Shown one piece after another: positions 44,227 to 53,682 of a DNA stretch of 64,000 bases. Location: assembly GCF_007096355.1 (NCBI RefSeq), contig NZ_VKDF01000013.1:18242-82241 (forward strand), given 5' to 3'. This DNA is from Paracoccus sp. M683. Lineage in GTDB: Bacteria; Pseudomonadota; Alphaproteobacteria; Rhodobacterales; Rhodobacteraceae. The notes beneath the pieces were generated by a model. It was not told the DNA's origin. It did no database searches and saw nothing but the letters and a program-made list of their open reading frames with translations. How positions within the stretch are numbered: the first letter of the stretch is position 1; every line of letters begins with the position of its first letter. Both the position numbers and the translations under genes were made by a program.

Positions 44227-46965
44227 TCACTTCGCCTGTTTTTCCAGGAAGGCCGCCGCCAGCCCGATAATCACCGGAATGGCGATGCCCATGGCCAGCA
44301 TCGGCCCGGCCAGTTCCGCCATTCCGAAGGCCTTGGAGAAAGCCCCCCGCGCGGCGGTGATAAACCAGGTCGAGGGGTAGATCTCGCCCAGAACCCGGCC
44401 AAAACCCGACAGCGAAGAGACCGGGTAGATCAAACCCGAATAGCTGACCGCCGGGATCATCGTCAGCATGGCGGTCGCGAACAGCGCCGCGACCTGACTT
44501 GCGATGAAGACCGACACCAGAAAACCAAGCGCCGTGGTCGCGGTGACATAGATCAGCGCCGAAAGGGTAAAGCCCAGAAAACTGCCGTTGAAGGGCACTG
44601 CGAAGAATGTGACCGCCATGGCCATCATCAGGAAGAAATTCAGCATGGCCAGCGCGATATAGGGCAGCTGTTTGCCAAGCAGAAATTCCAGCCGCGTCAC
44701 CGGCGTGACGTAGAAATTGATGATCGAGCCCAGTTCGCGTTCACGCGCGACCGAAAGCGTGGTCAGGATCGCCGGGATCATCAGCAAAAGCAGCGGGATG
44801 ATCGCCGGGACCATCGCATTCAGGCTGCGCACGTCGGGGTTGTAGCGGTATCGGGTCACCAGTTCGAAACTGCCGCCGCTCGCCTTGTCACCGTAAAGCT
44901 GACGCGCCTGACGTGTGATCCAGTCGGCATGCATGCCCTGCACATAGCCCTGCACCGTATTGGCGCGGCTGGGGTTGGCGCCGTCGAACCAGGCCCCGAC
45001 CTGCACATCCCTGCCTGCCGCGATATCGGCGGCAAAGCCGGGCGGGATCTCGATCGCCAGCGCCAGCTCGCCCGAGCGCATTCTTGCGTCGATCTCGTCG
45101 TAACTTGTCAGGGCCGGCTGTTCGATGAAATAGCGCGATCCCGCAATATCGGCGATATAATTGCGGCTGGTGGTGGTCTGGTCGCGGTCAAGGGCGGCGA
45201 AGGTCAGATCCTCGACATCCATGTTGATGCCCAGCCCCACCACGATCATCAGAAGAAGGCTGCCGACCAACGCCATGGTCAGCCGGATCGGATCGCGCTG
45301 CAATTGCAGGCTTTCCAGCTGCGAATAGCTAAGCAGTCGCCGCAGGCTGAAGCCGGATTGCTGCGCGTGATGGGTCACCCCGGCTGCGGGGGCCTCGGGC
45401 GCGGCCTCGGGCGCAGCGGCGGGGGCGGGTGCCGTCTCGCCAATCGCCTCTTCAAGATAGGCGATGAACGCGTCTTCCAGCGTGGCGCAACCTTTGGCTT
45501 TCGTGATCCCCTCGGCGGTGTCCGAGACCAGCACCTTGCCCGCATGCATCAGGCTGATGCGGTCGCACCATTCCGCCTCGTTCATGAAATGGGTCGAGAC
45601 AAAGATCGTCACGCCATCCTTGCGCGAAAGTTCCGCCAGAATGCGCCAGAAGCCGTTGCGCGCCACCGGGTCCACCCCCGAGGTCGGCTCGTCAAGGATC
45701 AGGATCTCGGGCGCATGGATCATCGCCACCGCCAGCGAAAGCCGCTGGCGGATACCCAGCGGCAACGCCTCGGGCAGGCTGTCGGTCACGTCGCCCAGAT
45801 CGAACCGGGCGATCATCTCGTCAACCCTGGCGGGGATCTTCTCGGCCGCCATATCGAAAAGCCGCGCGTGCAGATCAAGGTTCTGACGCACCGTCAGCTC
45901 GGAATAGAGCGAGAAGGCCTGCGACATGAACCCGACCCGGCGGCGCACCGACAGATCGCTTGCATCGACCTCATGGCCGAAAAGCTTTGCCCGGCCCTCA
46001 CTCGGCTCCAGAAGCCCGGTGAGCATCTTCATCGTCGTCGTCTTGCCGCAGCCGTTCGAACCCAGAAAGCCGAAAATCTCACCCCTGGGGATGCGGAAGG
46101 AAACATTGTCGACCGCCACGAAATCGCCAAAGCGCTGCGTCAGCCCCTCGGCCTCGATGGCGATATCGCTGTCATCGGTGGTCCGCGGCGGGATCACCAC
46201 GGCACTGTCTTCGCCCCGGTCTTCTTCGGGCAAAAGCGCGATGAAGGCTGCATCAAGCGTGTCGGCCCCGGTCCGCGACAGCAGATCGTTGGTGGTGCCG
46301 GTGGCCAGCACCCGGCCCGCATTCATCGCAACCAGCCAGTCGAAGCGCGCGGCCTCTTCCATATAGGCGGTGGCGGTGATCACGCTCATCCCCGGCCGTG
46401 TCGCGCGGATGCGGTCGATCAGATCCCAGAACTGGCGGCGCGACAGCGGATCGACGCCGGTGGTCGGCTCGTCAAGAATCAGGAAATCGGGATCATGGAT
46501 CAGCGCGCAGCACAGACCCAGCTTTTGCTTCATGCCGCCCGACAGCTTTGACGCCGGGCGCGACCGGAACGGCGTCATGCCGGTCGCAGCCAGCAGATCT
46601 GTGATCCGCCGCTCGCGTTCGGCCTTGTCATGACCGAAAAGCGAGCCGAAGAAATCAAGGTTCTCTTCGACCGAAAGCGTCGGGTAGAGGTTCTTGCCCA
46701 GACCCTGCGGCATATAGGCGGTGCGGGGGCAGACGCGGTTGCGATGCGCCACATCGCGCATATCGCCGCCCAGAACCTCGACCTTGCCCTGCTGGATCAC
46801 ACGTGCCCCGGCCAGCAGCGACAGAAGGCTGGACTTTCCGACCCCGTCTGGCCCGATCAGCCCGACCATGCGCCCCTCAGGGATCTCCAGCGTCACATTG
46901 TCAAGCGCCGTGACCTTGCCATAGCGCAGCGTCAGGCCGGAGACCCCGGCAACTGAGCCGGTCAT
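44227..46965 (-). CDS. RbbA/YhiH-like protein: two ABC ATPase domains fused to an ABC-2 permease
   Basis: A 912-residue protein. First ABC domain (~1-230): Walker [12 protein letters not shown], signature [11 protein letters not shown], Walker [13 protein letters not shown]. Second (~270-500): Walker [11 protein letters not shown] and Walker [13 protein letters not shown], but the signature reads PLGIRQRLS instead of LSGGQ. Residues ~550-912 are an ABC-2 permease with a periplasmic domain. In Enterobacteria RbbA is ribosome-associated, but homologues sit in exporter operons. It overlaps the HlyD gene by 4 bp. Confidence 0.87.
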   Translation of the reverse strand: MTGSVAGVSGLTLRYGKVTALDNVTLEIPEGRMVGLIGPDGVGKSSLLSLLAGARVIQQGKVEVLGGDMRDVAHRNRVCPRTAYMPQGLGKNLYPTLSVEENLDFFGSLFGHDKAERERRITDLLAATGMTPFRSRPASKLSGGMKQKLGLCCALIHDPDFLILDEPTTGVDPLSRRQFWDLIDRIRATRPGMSVITATAYMEEAARFDWLVAMNAGRVLATGTTNDLLSRTGADTLDAAFIALLPEEDRGEDSAVVIPPRTTDDSDIAIEAEGLTQRFGDFVAVDNVSFRIPRGEIFGFLGSNGCGKTTTMKMLTGLLEPSEGRAKLFGHEVDASDLSVRRRVGFMSQAFSLYSELTVRQNLDLHARLFDMAAEKIPARVDEMIARFDLGDVTDSLPEALPLGIRQRLSLAVAMIHAPEILILDEPTSGVDPVARNGFWRILAELSRKDGVTIFVSTHFMNEAEWCDRISLMHAGKVLVSDTAEGITKAKGCATLEDAFIAYLEEAIGETAPAPAAAPEAAPEAPAAGVTHHAQQSGFSLRRLLSYSQLESLQLQRDPIRLTMALVGSLLLMIVVGLGINMDVEDLTFAALDRDQTTTSRNYIADIAGSRYFIEQPALTSYDEIDARMRSGELALAIEIPPGFAADIAAGRDVQVGAWFDGANPSRANTVQGYVQGMHADWITRQARQLYGDKASGGSFELVTRYRYNPDVRSLNAMVPAIIPLLLLMIPAILTTLSVARERELGSIINFYVTPVTRLEFLLGKQLPYIALAMLNFFLMMAMAVTFFAVPFNGSFLGFTLSALIYVTATTALGFLVSVFIASQVAALFATAMLTMIPAVSYSGLIYPVSSLSGFGRVLGEIYPSTWFITAARGAFSKAFGMAELAGPMLAMGIAIPVIIGLAAAFLEKQAK

Positions 46966-48029
46966 TTCACGACATTGGAAAGAAAGTCAGGCCAGGCGGC
47001 ATCCGGATCAAGCCGCAGATAGGCCATGCCCGGCAGGCCGGTTTTGACATCCTCGATATGCCGCGACAGCAGCTCGGGGTCGATGCGGGCACGGACGCGG
47101 AACATCAGCTTTTCGCGCTCATCGGCGGTCTCGACCGTCTTTGGCGTGAACTGCGCCACATCGGCAACATAGGAAACCGTGGCCGGGATCACGAATTCCC
47201 GCGCCGCATCCATGACAAGGCGCACCTCTGATCCGACCTGCACCCGGCCGACCTGCGATGTCGGCAGAAAAACCGTCATATAGACATCGCCCAGATCGAC
47301 AAGGCTGAGGATCCGCCCGCCAGAGCCGACAATCTCGCCCTCTTGTGCGATGCGATACTGGATCCGGCCCGTGCGCGGCGCTTTCAGCGTGGCGTCGTCC
47401 AGAGAGGCCTGGATCGCATCAATCGACGCCTTTGCCGCCTCGACGGCCGCACTTGCATCGACCACCTGCGCCTGCGCGCTGCTGACCCCCGCCAGCGCTG
47501 CCGCATGGCTGGCTTCGGCCGAGGCCACACCGGCGCGGGCCTGGGCGTCCCGGGCGCGGTCATCATCCAGCACCTGCTGCGAGATCGCACTGGTCTTTGC
47601 AAGCTGCTCAGAGCGTTCAAGCCTGCGCGACGCGGCATCGGCAACCGAGCCTGCCTGATCAACCGCGGCCCGGGCCGCGCGCTCTTGTGCCTCGGCCTGA
47701 GCGACCAGCGCCCTTGCTGTCTCGACGCCGATTTCGGCGCGGGCAAGCTGCGCTTCGGCCTGACGTTTTTGTGCGTTCAGCTGCACCACGTCCATCTGCA
47801 CCAGCACATCGCCTGCGCTGACCATGTCACCTTCGGCAGCGGTGATTTCGGCGATTCGGCCGCCGGTGAGCGCCGCGATATCCACCTCGGTCGCCTCGAT
47901 CCGGCCATTGGCGCTGGCAAAACCCGCCGGCAGACCGGCGGGTTGCAGCCGGTCCCAGGCCAGCCAGCCAAGCACGGCGACAACGGCCAGGCCGCCCAGA
48001 ATAATGGTGTTTCTGCCGGGCTTTGCCAT
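46962..48029 (-). CDS. HlyD family membrane fusion protein (YhiI-like)
   Basis: A 355-residue adaptor: N-terminal TM helix (~8-25), lipoyl half-motifs ([20 protein letters not shown] and [20 protein letters not shown]), a long Ala-rich coiled-coil hairpin (~95-210) and a C-terminal barrel. First gene of the operon; ATG at 48029 is preferred to an upstream ATG because the family begins at the TM helix. Divergent from the TetR gene. Confidence 0.86.
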   Translation of the reverse strand: MAKPGRNTIILGGLAVVAVLGWLAWDRLQPAGLPAGFASANGRIEATEVDIAALTGGRIAEITAAEGDMVSAGDVLVQMDVVQLNAQKRQAEAQLARAEIGVETARALVAQAEAQERAARAAVDQAGSVADAASRRLERSEQLAKTSAISQQVLDDDRARDAQARAGVASAEASHAAALAGVSSAQAQVVDASAAVEAAKASIDAIQASLDDATLKAPRTGRIQYRIAQEGEIVGSGGRILSLVDLGDVYMTVFLPTSQVGRVQVGSEVRLVMDAAREFVIPATVSYVADVAQFTPKTVETADEREKLMFRVRARIDPELLSRHIEDVKTGLPGMAYLRLDPDAAWPDFLSNVVK

Positions 48030-48119
48030 GATCTGCCTCTGATTGCTGTGCTGATGGATGCTTCGCGCATGTCCCGATGCGGTTTTCGCCCTACGCTCCC
48101 CTGTTGTCAACGCTCAATG

Positions 48120-48136
48120 ACAGGGTAAAACCCTGT
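48120..48136. promoter_or_regulatory. palindromic operator, tetR / RbbA operon
   Basis: ACAGGGT-aaa-ACCCTGT is a perfect 7-bp inverted repeat in the 259-bp divergent promoter region, 91 bp from the HlyD start. It is the best candidate binding site for the TetR regulator. A second, weaker repeat (GCTGGTT...AACCAGC) lies nearby. Confidence 0.55.
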
Positions 48137-48288
48137 ATTGTCGCGCAAAAGCGGCTGCTGGTTGTTTGCTGTTGAAAAACCAGCTAAACAACACGACCCG
48201 GTGTGGGCTGCACCTTGCCGCACCTCTGCTCCGGGGCAGCATTTTCAGTTTCTTCGCGTCGAAGCCACCGGACGAACACAAGCCACCC

Positions 48289-48915
48289 ATGCCAAGGACG
48301 CTCAACTCAGCCAACTCGACCGACCGCATGCCGGGGCAGGCAACCGGGAAAGAACGCATTCTTGCATCGGCGATGCTGCTTTTCGCGCGGATGCCCTATT
48401 CCGACACCAGCCTGCGCGACATCGCCGCCGCGGCTGGGGTCGATGTGGCCTATGTCCATCGCGCCTTCGGGTCGAAGGCCGAGATATTCCGTCAGGCCTT
48501 GCTGGCGCTTGCGCCCCTCGATGACATCGCCGCAGGGGGCCCCGATGGCGCGACCATGATCAACCGGATCTGCGATCTGGCCTTCCTGCGTGATCCGCGC
48601 AAGGTAGAAGATGTCAGGCCGCTTCATTTACTGACACAGTCCAGCCTCTGCAGCGAGGCGCGGGCGATCATTGCGCAATTCTTTGGCACGTCACTAGCCC
48701 TGCCTCTAAGCAGGGCGTTTGGCCATGCGGATCCGGGACGGGCGCATTTCGCGCTTAGCCTTCTCAGCGGTTTCGTGACCCATCGTGCGATTTTCGGGCC
48801 TGCGGATTTGCTGGCTATCCCCGAGGCGGATCAGCGACAGATGCTGCAAACCGCCCTGATGAACGCAATGCTGCCTGGTTGTTCAGATGGGGTATTCGGC
48901 TGGCGTCCCATCTAG
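48289..48915 (+). CDS. TetR/AcrR family transcriptional regulator
   Basis: A 208-residue protein: N-terminal TetR HTH (RILASAMLLFARMPYSDTSL, RDIAAAAGVDVAYVHRAFGS) and an all-helical ligand domain. The ATG at 48289 is chosen since upstream codons are not TetR-like; an ATG at 48166 would extend it. Divergent from the HlyD-RbbA-permease-lipoprotein operon, which it probably represses. Some 400 bp downstream hold no clear gene. Confidence 0.85.
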   Translation: MPRTLNSANSTDRMPGQATGKERILASAMLLFARMPYSDTSLRDIAAAAGVDVAYVHRAFGSKAEIFRQALLALAPLDDIAAGGPDGATMINRICDLAFLRDPRKVEDVRPLHLLTQSSLCSEARAIIAQFFGTSLALPLSRAFGHADPGRAHFALSLLSGFVTHRAIFGPADLLAIPEADQRQMLQTALMNAMLPGCSDGVFGWRPI

Positions 48916-49129
48916 ACCACTATCCAAGTCAGCTTGCCAACTGCGATCCTGTATAAGTCATGTTGGGATTTCCGCGTTTCGTGCGGAGATTTCAACACGA
49001 TTGATCGGACGCCTCAGGTGCTTTCAGGCGGCTATATACGGTCGGTCAGATGGCCGCTTGGATCGAGTGTCGGTCTCGTAGGTAGCGCGCCCCCGCACCA
49101 AACAAATCAAAGATATCAAAATGTTGGAT

Positions 49130-49153
49130 CCCGACTTAAACCGTCGGGTTTTT
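49130..49153 (+). terminator. intrinsic terminator downstream of tetR
   Basis: CCCGAC-N7-GTCGGG followed by TTTTT. It lies 215 bp past the tetR stop within a gene-free stretch (48916-49317). That stretch holds only this hairpin and a short, unrecognised - strand frame (RISKAKTRRFKSGSNILI). Confidence 0.7.
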
Positions 49154-49317
49154 GCTTTTGAAATTCTTGTCAACACCTGGTCAACATTTGCAGAGGCCCC
49201 CATCGAAGGCCCTGCGGATGGGCGAGTGCTTCCATTTTCCCGATCAATGGAAATCCCGACTCGGAAACAGCTTCCGTGCCTGTTCGCGGGGATGGCGCGC
49301 TGTTGGTCTCCTGCTGC

Positions 49318-50525
49318 CGCCAGTCGGGCGCTTCCCCGGTCTCGACCCATGTCTCGCCTAGGATGGTGTTGCGGAACGCCTTGATCGCCTCGTCCGACCC
49401 CTGAGCTGCGTCCCACGCCCGAACGATCCGCTCCCAGCTCAGCCAGCCGATCGGCGAATAGAGCGCCGAGAGGTGATACCCGACCGTGGTCGGATCGGCG
49501 GCCGTGGCGGTCGCCCGCCACTCGCCGCTTTCCAGCATCGCCGTCTTGTGGTGTTCCGTGATTGCCGCGTCGCAGCCCTCGCAGTGATATTCCGCCGTTT
49601 CCGGCTTACCCTTCTGCCAGCGCAGCCGGTCGAACTTCAGCCATTACATCGCGCCGCAATGCGGGCACGGCACGAAGTACCGGCGCTGGTCGCTCACCTC
49701 GTATTCCCGTTCGATCCGGCTCAGCCCCCGGATGGTGGGCGTCGACACCAGCAGCACCTTGCGCCGATGGGCGAAGGTCAGCGACCGTGCCTCGGCCAGC
49801 GTGACCGGGTCGCCTTCCTCGTCGGCCGAGGCCGGATAGGCGTCGACCTCGTCGAGGAAGATGTACCGCGCCGGGGTCGATCGGAGCCCGACCGCCGAGT
49901 TGGCGCCGGTCATGATCAGGATGCCGCCCGCGAACTCCTTGGACAGCATCGTGTTGCCCGCGTCGCGGGATCGTGCGGGTTTGACCCGCTCCCGCAGATC
50001 CGGGCTTTCGTCGATCAGCGGGTCGATCCGCTGCCGCGAGTTCCGCTTGGCCAGTTCCACCGTGGGCTGGACCGCCAGCATCGGACCCGGCGCCTGGTGG
50101 ATCGCGAAGCCGATCCAGTTGTTGCCTGCCTCGGTCGCCCCAACCTGTGCGGCCTTCATGAACACGATCCGCTGCGTGGGATCGCCGGGCGACAGCCGGT
50201 CCATGATCTCGCGCATGTAAGGCGTGCGCGCCGTCCGATATCGCCCCGGTTCCGCCGAAGCGCGGCCCGAGAGCATCCGGTGCCGGTCCGCCCATTCCGA
50301 GACGGTCAGGTCCGGATCGGGCCGCAGCCCGTTGCCCCAGGCGCGCAGGATCTCGCCCGCGCCGTCGAAATCGGTCAGGCCATCTTCCGGCCCTGCGCTT
50401 ACGCTCCGGGCATTCGTCCCTCGCAAGGGTCCACTGGACCCTTCCGTTTCGCTGTCGCGAAATCGGTCCTCATCACCGGAAGTCGGGCCGGACCTCGGCA
50501 AGCTCGTCGAGGTGGGCGCGTACAT
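49318..50525 (-). pseudogene. phage terminase large subunit (GpA-type), nonsense-mutated and 3'-truncated
   Basis: Conserved GpA frame: LTVSEWADRHRMLSGRASAE, IVFMKAAQVGATEAGNNWIG (ATPase adenine/Walker region), FLDEVDAYPASADEEGDPV (Walker B), VLLVSTPTIRGLSRIEREYE. A TAA at 49644-49646 follows HCGAM, where the family has Gln. In the same frame the gene continues WLKFDRLRWQKGKPETAEYH to GETWVETGEAPDW near 49318, where it is cut off. The C-terminal nuclease half is missing. The start is unclear: the only in-frame ATG (50525) lies inside the small-subunit gene, past a triple-hairpin element. Confidence 0.85.
50418..50462. repeat. triple-hairpin element, site 3
   Basis: CCCT-cgca-AGGG (50418-50429), AAGGGTCCA-c-TGGACCCTT (50425-50443) and TTTCGC-tgtc-GCGAAA (50447-50462). 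The middle stem is nearly identical to that of site 1. It sits between the small and large terminase genes, where the large-subunit start codon would be expected. Confidence 0.65.
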
Positions 50526-51033
50526 GTTTCTCCAGCACCTTCTGCATCGCGGCTGGCTCGACACCCAGATCGGCCGCCATCAGCGCAGATGCGCGCGCAG
50601 GCCAGTTCACCCACGCGTCCCGCACCTCGCGCGCCAGCCGGAACACCAGCGCCAGCGCCCGGACCCGGTCTATCAGCTCCCCCTTCAGCCTCGAGAGCCG
50701 GATGCGCCGTTCCTGCGCCTTCAGCACCTCGTTCGCGGTCTTCGCCTGCAGGAAGGTCGTGCCGCCGCCCACCGCCGGAACCGCCAGCCCCTGTTCGCGT
50801 AGCGTGTCGCCGACGGCCGCCACCGCCGCCTCGGGGACAGGCTTCAGCTTCGCCGCGGGCGGCTTTCTCGTCTTCGACGGGTCCGTCGTCTCGGCACGTC
50901 TGGCGTCGCTGGCCACCGCGTCGATGCTGCCGTCGGGATAGAGGACCAGCCGCTCGGCCGTCTTCGCCTTCTGGATCGCGCCCCGCGACAGCCCGACATG
51001 GGCGGCATACTGGCGCTCGCTCATGCCCTGCAT
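50473..51033 (-). CDS. phage terminase small subunit
   Basis: A 186-residue protein: N-terminal HTH (SERQYAAHVGLSRGAIQKAK), a variable linker, then a Nu1/terS-like helical region (TTFLQAKTANEVLKAQERRI, LIDRVRALALVFRLAREVRD) for oligomerisation. It recognises the packaging site and recruits the large subunit. Intact, unlike the following large-subunit gene. Confidence 0.82.
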   Translation of the reverse strand: MQGMSERQYAAHVGLSRGAIQKAKTAERLVLYPDGSIDAVASDARRAETTDPSKTRKPPAAKLKPVPEAAVAAVGDTLREQGLAVPAVGGGTTFLQAKTANEVLKAQERRIRLSRLKGELIDRVRALALVFRLAREVRDAWVNWPARASALMAADLGVEPAAMQKVLEKHVRAHLDELAEVRPDFR

Positions 51034-51144
51034 CGACGGCTCCGATTATCGTTCAATATCATGCGCTTATCTCGTTGATGAGCATCGCGGACAGAGCGAA
51101 CGTGTCTCCAACGAAACGATGCAACTCACCACGGAGCCACCACG

Positions 51145-51405
51145 ATGACCCGCCGCGCGACTGACAGTGAGACCGCTCCCGCCACCGGTTCGAGGGAGCG
51201 GTCGAACAAGGCCCTCGACGCCTTCCTCGCCGCCAAGTTCGAGATCGACGCGATGCTGGAACGCCTCGCCACCCTCAGCGCCGACCACTTCGATACCAGC
51301 CCCGACGAGATCCACTGGGGCCACGTCGGCACTCTGAACCACTACCGCGCCAAGCTGCGCGAGATCAGCGATATGGCCTTCCACGAAGGCGAACACGCCG
51401 AGTGA
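51145..51405 (+). CDS. small conserved phage protein, unknown
   Basis: An 86-residue, mostly helical acidic protein (NKALDAFLAAKFEIDAMLER, NHYRAKLREISDMAFHEGEH). Oriented opposite to the terminase genes, together with the DUF3489 gene, in the middle of the prophage. No recognised family; codon use is like that of its neighbours. Confidence 0.6.
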   Translation: MTRRATDSETAPATGSRERSNKALDAFLAAKFEIDAMLERLATLSADHFDTSPDEIHWGHVGTLNHYRAKLREISDMAFHEGEHAE

Positions 51406-51495
51406 GATGACCCACTCCCGGTCCCGCCCGCCGCCTGGCGGGCTCGGCCTCGTAGAAGGGCCCGCATCCCGCGCGCCCCGATACGGGAGACGACG

Positions 51496-52068
51496 ATGAC
51501 CCAGCTTTCCGACACCCAATCCCTGATCCTTAGCGCCGCAGCACAGCGGCCCGAGCACATCGCCCTGCCGCTGCCCGAGAGCCTGCGCGGCGGTGCCGCC
51601 GCCAAGGTGGTCGGCGCGATGCTCTCCAAGGGTCTCCTGCAGGAGGTCGACGCCGACCTGCGCAAGGGCGAACCGATGTGGCGCGAAACCGGCGACGGGC
51701 ACGGCACAACACTGGTCGCCACCGATGCAGGGCTCGCCGCCATCGGCATCGAGCCCGAGGACACGAACACCGCGCCTGTGGGCGTCGACCACGCGCCGAG
51801 CGACGCGCCCGCGACGGACACCCCGACCGCGCCTGAAGCCGCGCCCAAGGCGCGCACGCCGCGCGAGGGGACGAAGCAGGCCACGCTGATCGCCATGCTG
51901 CGCGCGCAGGAAGGCGCGACCATCGAGGAGATCACCGCCACCACGGGCTGGCAGTCGCACACTGTGCGCGGCGCGATGGCCGGGGCGCTGAAGAAGAAGC
52001 TCGGGCTCGAGGTGACCTCGGAGAAGGTCGAGGGGCGCGGACGGGTCTACAGGCTTTCGGCAGCCTGA
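51496..52068 (+). CDS. DUF3489 domain protein
   Basis: A 190-residue protein. Two winged-helix-like segments: residues ~5-70 (SDTQSLILSAAAQRPEHIAL) and ~110-188 (KQATLIAMLRAQEGATIEEI, TTGWQSHTVRGAMAGALKKK), the second being DUF3489. They are joined by a Pro/Ala-rich linker. Found in plasmids and phages; possibly a DNA-binding protein. Followed by an intrinsic terminator. Confidence 0.8.
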   Translation: MTQLSDTQSLILSAAAQRPEHIALPLPESLRGGAAAKVVGAMLSKGLLQEVDADLRKGEPMWRETGDGHGTTLVATDAGLAAIGIEPEDTNTAPVGVDHAPSDAPATDTPTAPEAAPKARTPREGTKQATLIAMLRAQEGATIEEITATTGWQSHTVRGAMAGALKKKLGLEVTSEKVEGRGRVYRLSAA

Positions 52069-52089
52069 CTCCGTGAGACGATTGCTACG

Positions 52090-52115
52090 CCGCCGCCCCG
52101 ACCGGGCGGCGGTTT
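52090..52115 (+). terminator. intrinsic terminator after the DUF3489 gene
   Basis: A 9-bp GC stem (CCGCCGCCC/GGGCGGCGG, 5-base loop) followed by TTT, starting 21 bp after the stop. Confidence 0.75.
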
Positions 52116-52116
52116 C

Positions 52117-52314
52117 TCATTGCCACGACAGCAGATCGCGGGCGGCGGCCTGCAGGATGTCCTGCGCCATGCGCGGCTCACAGGTGTAGATGCCGCCCGG
52201 CTCAGGTTCGCCGACATGCTCCGCAAACCAGTCCCGCCCCTCGTCCGAGATCGGACGCAGGACGACGATGGTCCCGAGATCGTTGATCTCGATATGTTGC
52301 CAGCCTTCGGACAT
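52117..52314 (-). CDS. small phage protein, unknown
   Basis: A 65-residue acidic protein (MSEGWQHIEINDLGTIVVLR start; WFAEHVGEPEPGGIYTCEPR). It resembles small phage-encoded proteins without known function. Encoded downstream of the DUF7220 gene on the same strand. Convergent with the DUF3489 gene. Confidence 0.6.
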   Translation of the reverse strand: MSEGWQHIEINDLGTIVVLRPISDEGRDWFAEHVGEPEPGGIYTCEPRMAQDILQAAARDLLSWQ

Positions 52315-52358
52315 GCCCGAAGGCTACCAGTCCGACCAAGCGCTTGTCAGCGAAACGG

Positions 52359-52574
52359 TCACCAGCCGCGCAGGCGTTCGAAGAGCCGTCGCAGCAGATA
52401 GCCGCGCGCCAGCGAGACGCCGACGAAGGCGAGGCCGATGGTCAGATGCTCCGGGAGCCCCGTCTCAATCCCGAACCACGGGAACACGACGATCTGCGTG
52501 GCGATGGCCAAGACGTAGCCGACCACGACGTTTGTCGCGGTCTCGACCAGCGACATGAGGCGGGACTGCTTCAT
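52359..52574 (-). CDS. DUF7220-like small membrane protein
   Basis: A 71-residue protein with two hydrophobic segments (ETATNVVVGYVLAIATQIVV and a shorter one) and a positively charged C-terminus (LRRLFERLRG). The motif QSRLMSLVETATNVVVGY is typical of this phage-encoded family, often found beside methyltransferase genes. Function unknown. Its start overlaps the end of the methyltransferase region. Confidence 0.65.
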   Translation of the reverse strand: MKQSRLMSLVETATNVVVGYVLAIATQIVVFPWFGIETGLPEHLTIGLAFVGVSLARGYLLRRLFERLRGW

Positions 52575-52583
52575 GCCGCTGCC

Positions 52584-53681
52584 TCATCCATCGGCCAGAA
52601 GTTGAGCTGCCAGAGTTCGCAGCGCATGCGCCGCAACCAGGGGGACCACGCCGTTGCCACAGAGCCGAAGCCGGTCCACCCGGTGGGCCAACCCATCAGC
52701 GCCTCGACGAACAGCGGGTTCAAGGTCCGGCGCGGCTCGGAGGTATCGCTCCCAGCCATCGGCGTCAACAGGACCTGGCGGCCAAGCAGGCCGTTCACCG
52801 GCGTATTCGCCAAGCTCGTTGCCCCGTCCTTGTGATCCCGCGCCGTCGGGGTCATCCACAGCCCCGCCGAATGGGTCAGATCGGCCGACCGGCGATTGCC
52901 CGCGCTCGGCTTGGCACGCCCGTTCGCCATCGGCGTCGGCCACATCGCGGCCGTCGTCGCGAGATTCATCCCATGGTGCCCAGCTTCTTGAGAGGGCGTG
53001 GGCTTCGTCTGCCGGTTCTCGTTGGCGCTGGCCCTCGGCGTCGGCCAGAGCCGCAGCAGTTCCGTCCGGTTCCCGCCACTCGACCGGGTCCCAGAGCAGG
53101 CGCGCGGGGTCGGCCAACTCGTCTCCTTCGCGGATGGCGAGGATGAACAGCCGTTCGCGCTTGTGGGGCGCACCGACTTCCGCCGCCGTGAAGAGGCCTG
53201 CCGCAAGCTTGTAGCCCATGCCGACCAGTCCTGCAGCGACTTCGGGGAAGCCGAGGCGGAGATGATGGGCGACATTTTCGAGGAAGACGAAGTGCGGCTG
53301 GACCTCTCCGATGATGCGGGCAACATGCGGCCAGAGGTGGCGCGGGTCGTCCGCGCCCCGGCGTTTGCCTGCGACAGAGAACGGCTGGCACGGATAGCCC
53401 GCAGTGACGATATCCACCGCGCCGCGCCATGGGCGGCCGTCGAAGGTTCCAACGTCGTCCCAGACAACAGCCTGATCCAGGGACGCGTCCTCCATCCGCG
53501 CCACGAGAGTGGCTGCGGCGAAGGTCTCCCGTTCGACATGGCCCACAGCACGATATCCGGGGATGGCGATCGTGAGCCCGAGGTCCAGCCCGCCTGCTCC
53601 GGAGCAGAGGGAGAGGCCGAAGAGGCATGCGTCTGCCGTTCCGGAAGCGCGTCCGGTGGAATGTAGAGCCAGGTCATGCAT
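52584..53681 (-). CDS. DNA cytosine-5 methyltransferase (with a second full-length frame on the same strand)
   Basis: A 365-residue C5-MTase: FGLSLCSGAGGLDLG (motif I), VTAGYPCQPFSVAGKRRG (motif IV, catalytic Cys ~98), FVFLENVAHHL (motif VI), GAPHKRERLFILA (VIII) and RLCGNGVVPLVAAHAL (X). It methylates cytosine in an unknown short site. A second frame on the same strand is open over the whole gene (52571-53686). Its C-terminal third (repeated WPTPRA/WPTPMA/TPTARD, then LNPLFVEALMGWPTGW) looks like the C-terminus of other phage C5-methyltransferase proteins. The two frames start at overlapping ATGs (ATGCATG). The start lies 2 bp before the stop of the upstream ParB-MTase gene. Confidence 0.88.
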   Translation of the reverse strand: MHDLALHSTGRASGTADACLFGLSLCSGAGGLDLGLTIAIPGYRAVGHVERETFAAATLVARMEDASLDQAVVWDDVGTFDGRPWRGAVDIVTAGYPCQPFSVAGKRRGADDPRHLWPHVARIIGEVQPHFVFLENVAHHLRLGFPEVAAGLVGMGYKLAAGLFTAAEVGAPHKRERLFILAIREGDELADPARLLWDPVEWREPDGTAAALADAEGQRQREPADEAHALSRSWAPWDESRDDGRDVADADGERACQAERGQSPVGRSDPFGGAVDDPDGAGSQGRGNELGEYAGERPAWPPGPVDADGWERYLRAAPDLEPAVRRGADGLAHRVDRLRLCGNGVVPLVAAHALRTLAAQLLADG

Positions 53682-53682
53682 G

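Noticed and set aside
44185..46551. 788-codon + strand frame antisense to the RbbA-like gene
   Set aside because: Shadow of a high-GC gene; no recognisable domain.
49060..49100. tRNA-like stretch near GGTGCGGGGGCGCGC on the - strand
   Set aside because: No cloverleaf could be assembled; the segment is left as unannotated gene-free sequence.
49473..51164. 563-codon + strand frame over the terminase genes
   Set aside because: Arg/Pro/Ser-rich shadow; the - strand carries conserved terminase motifs.
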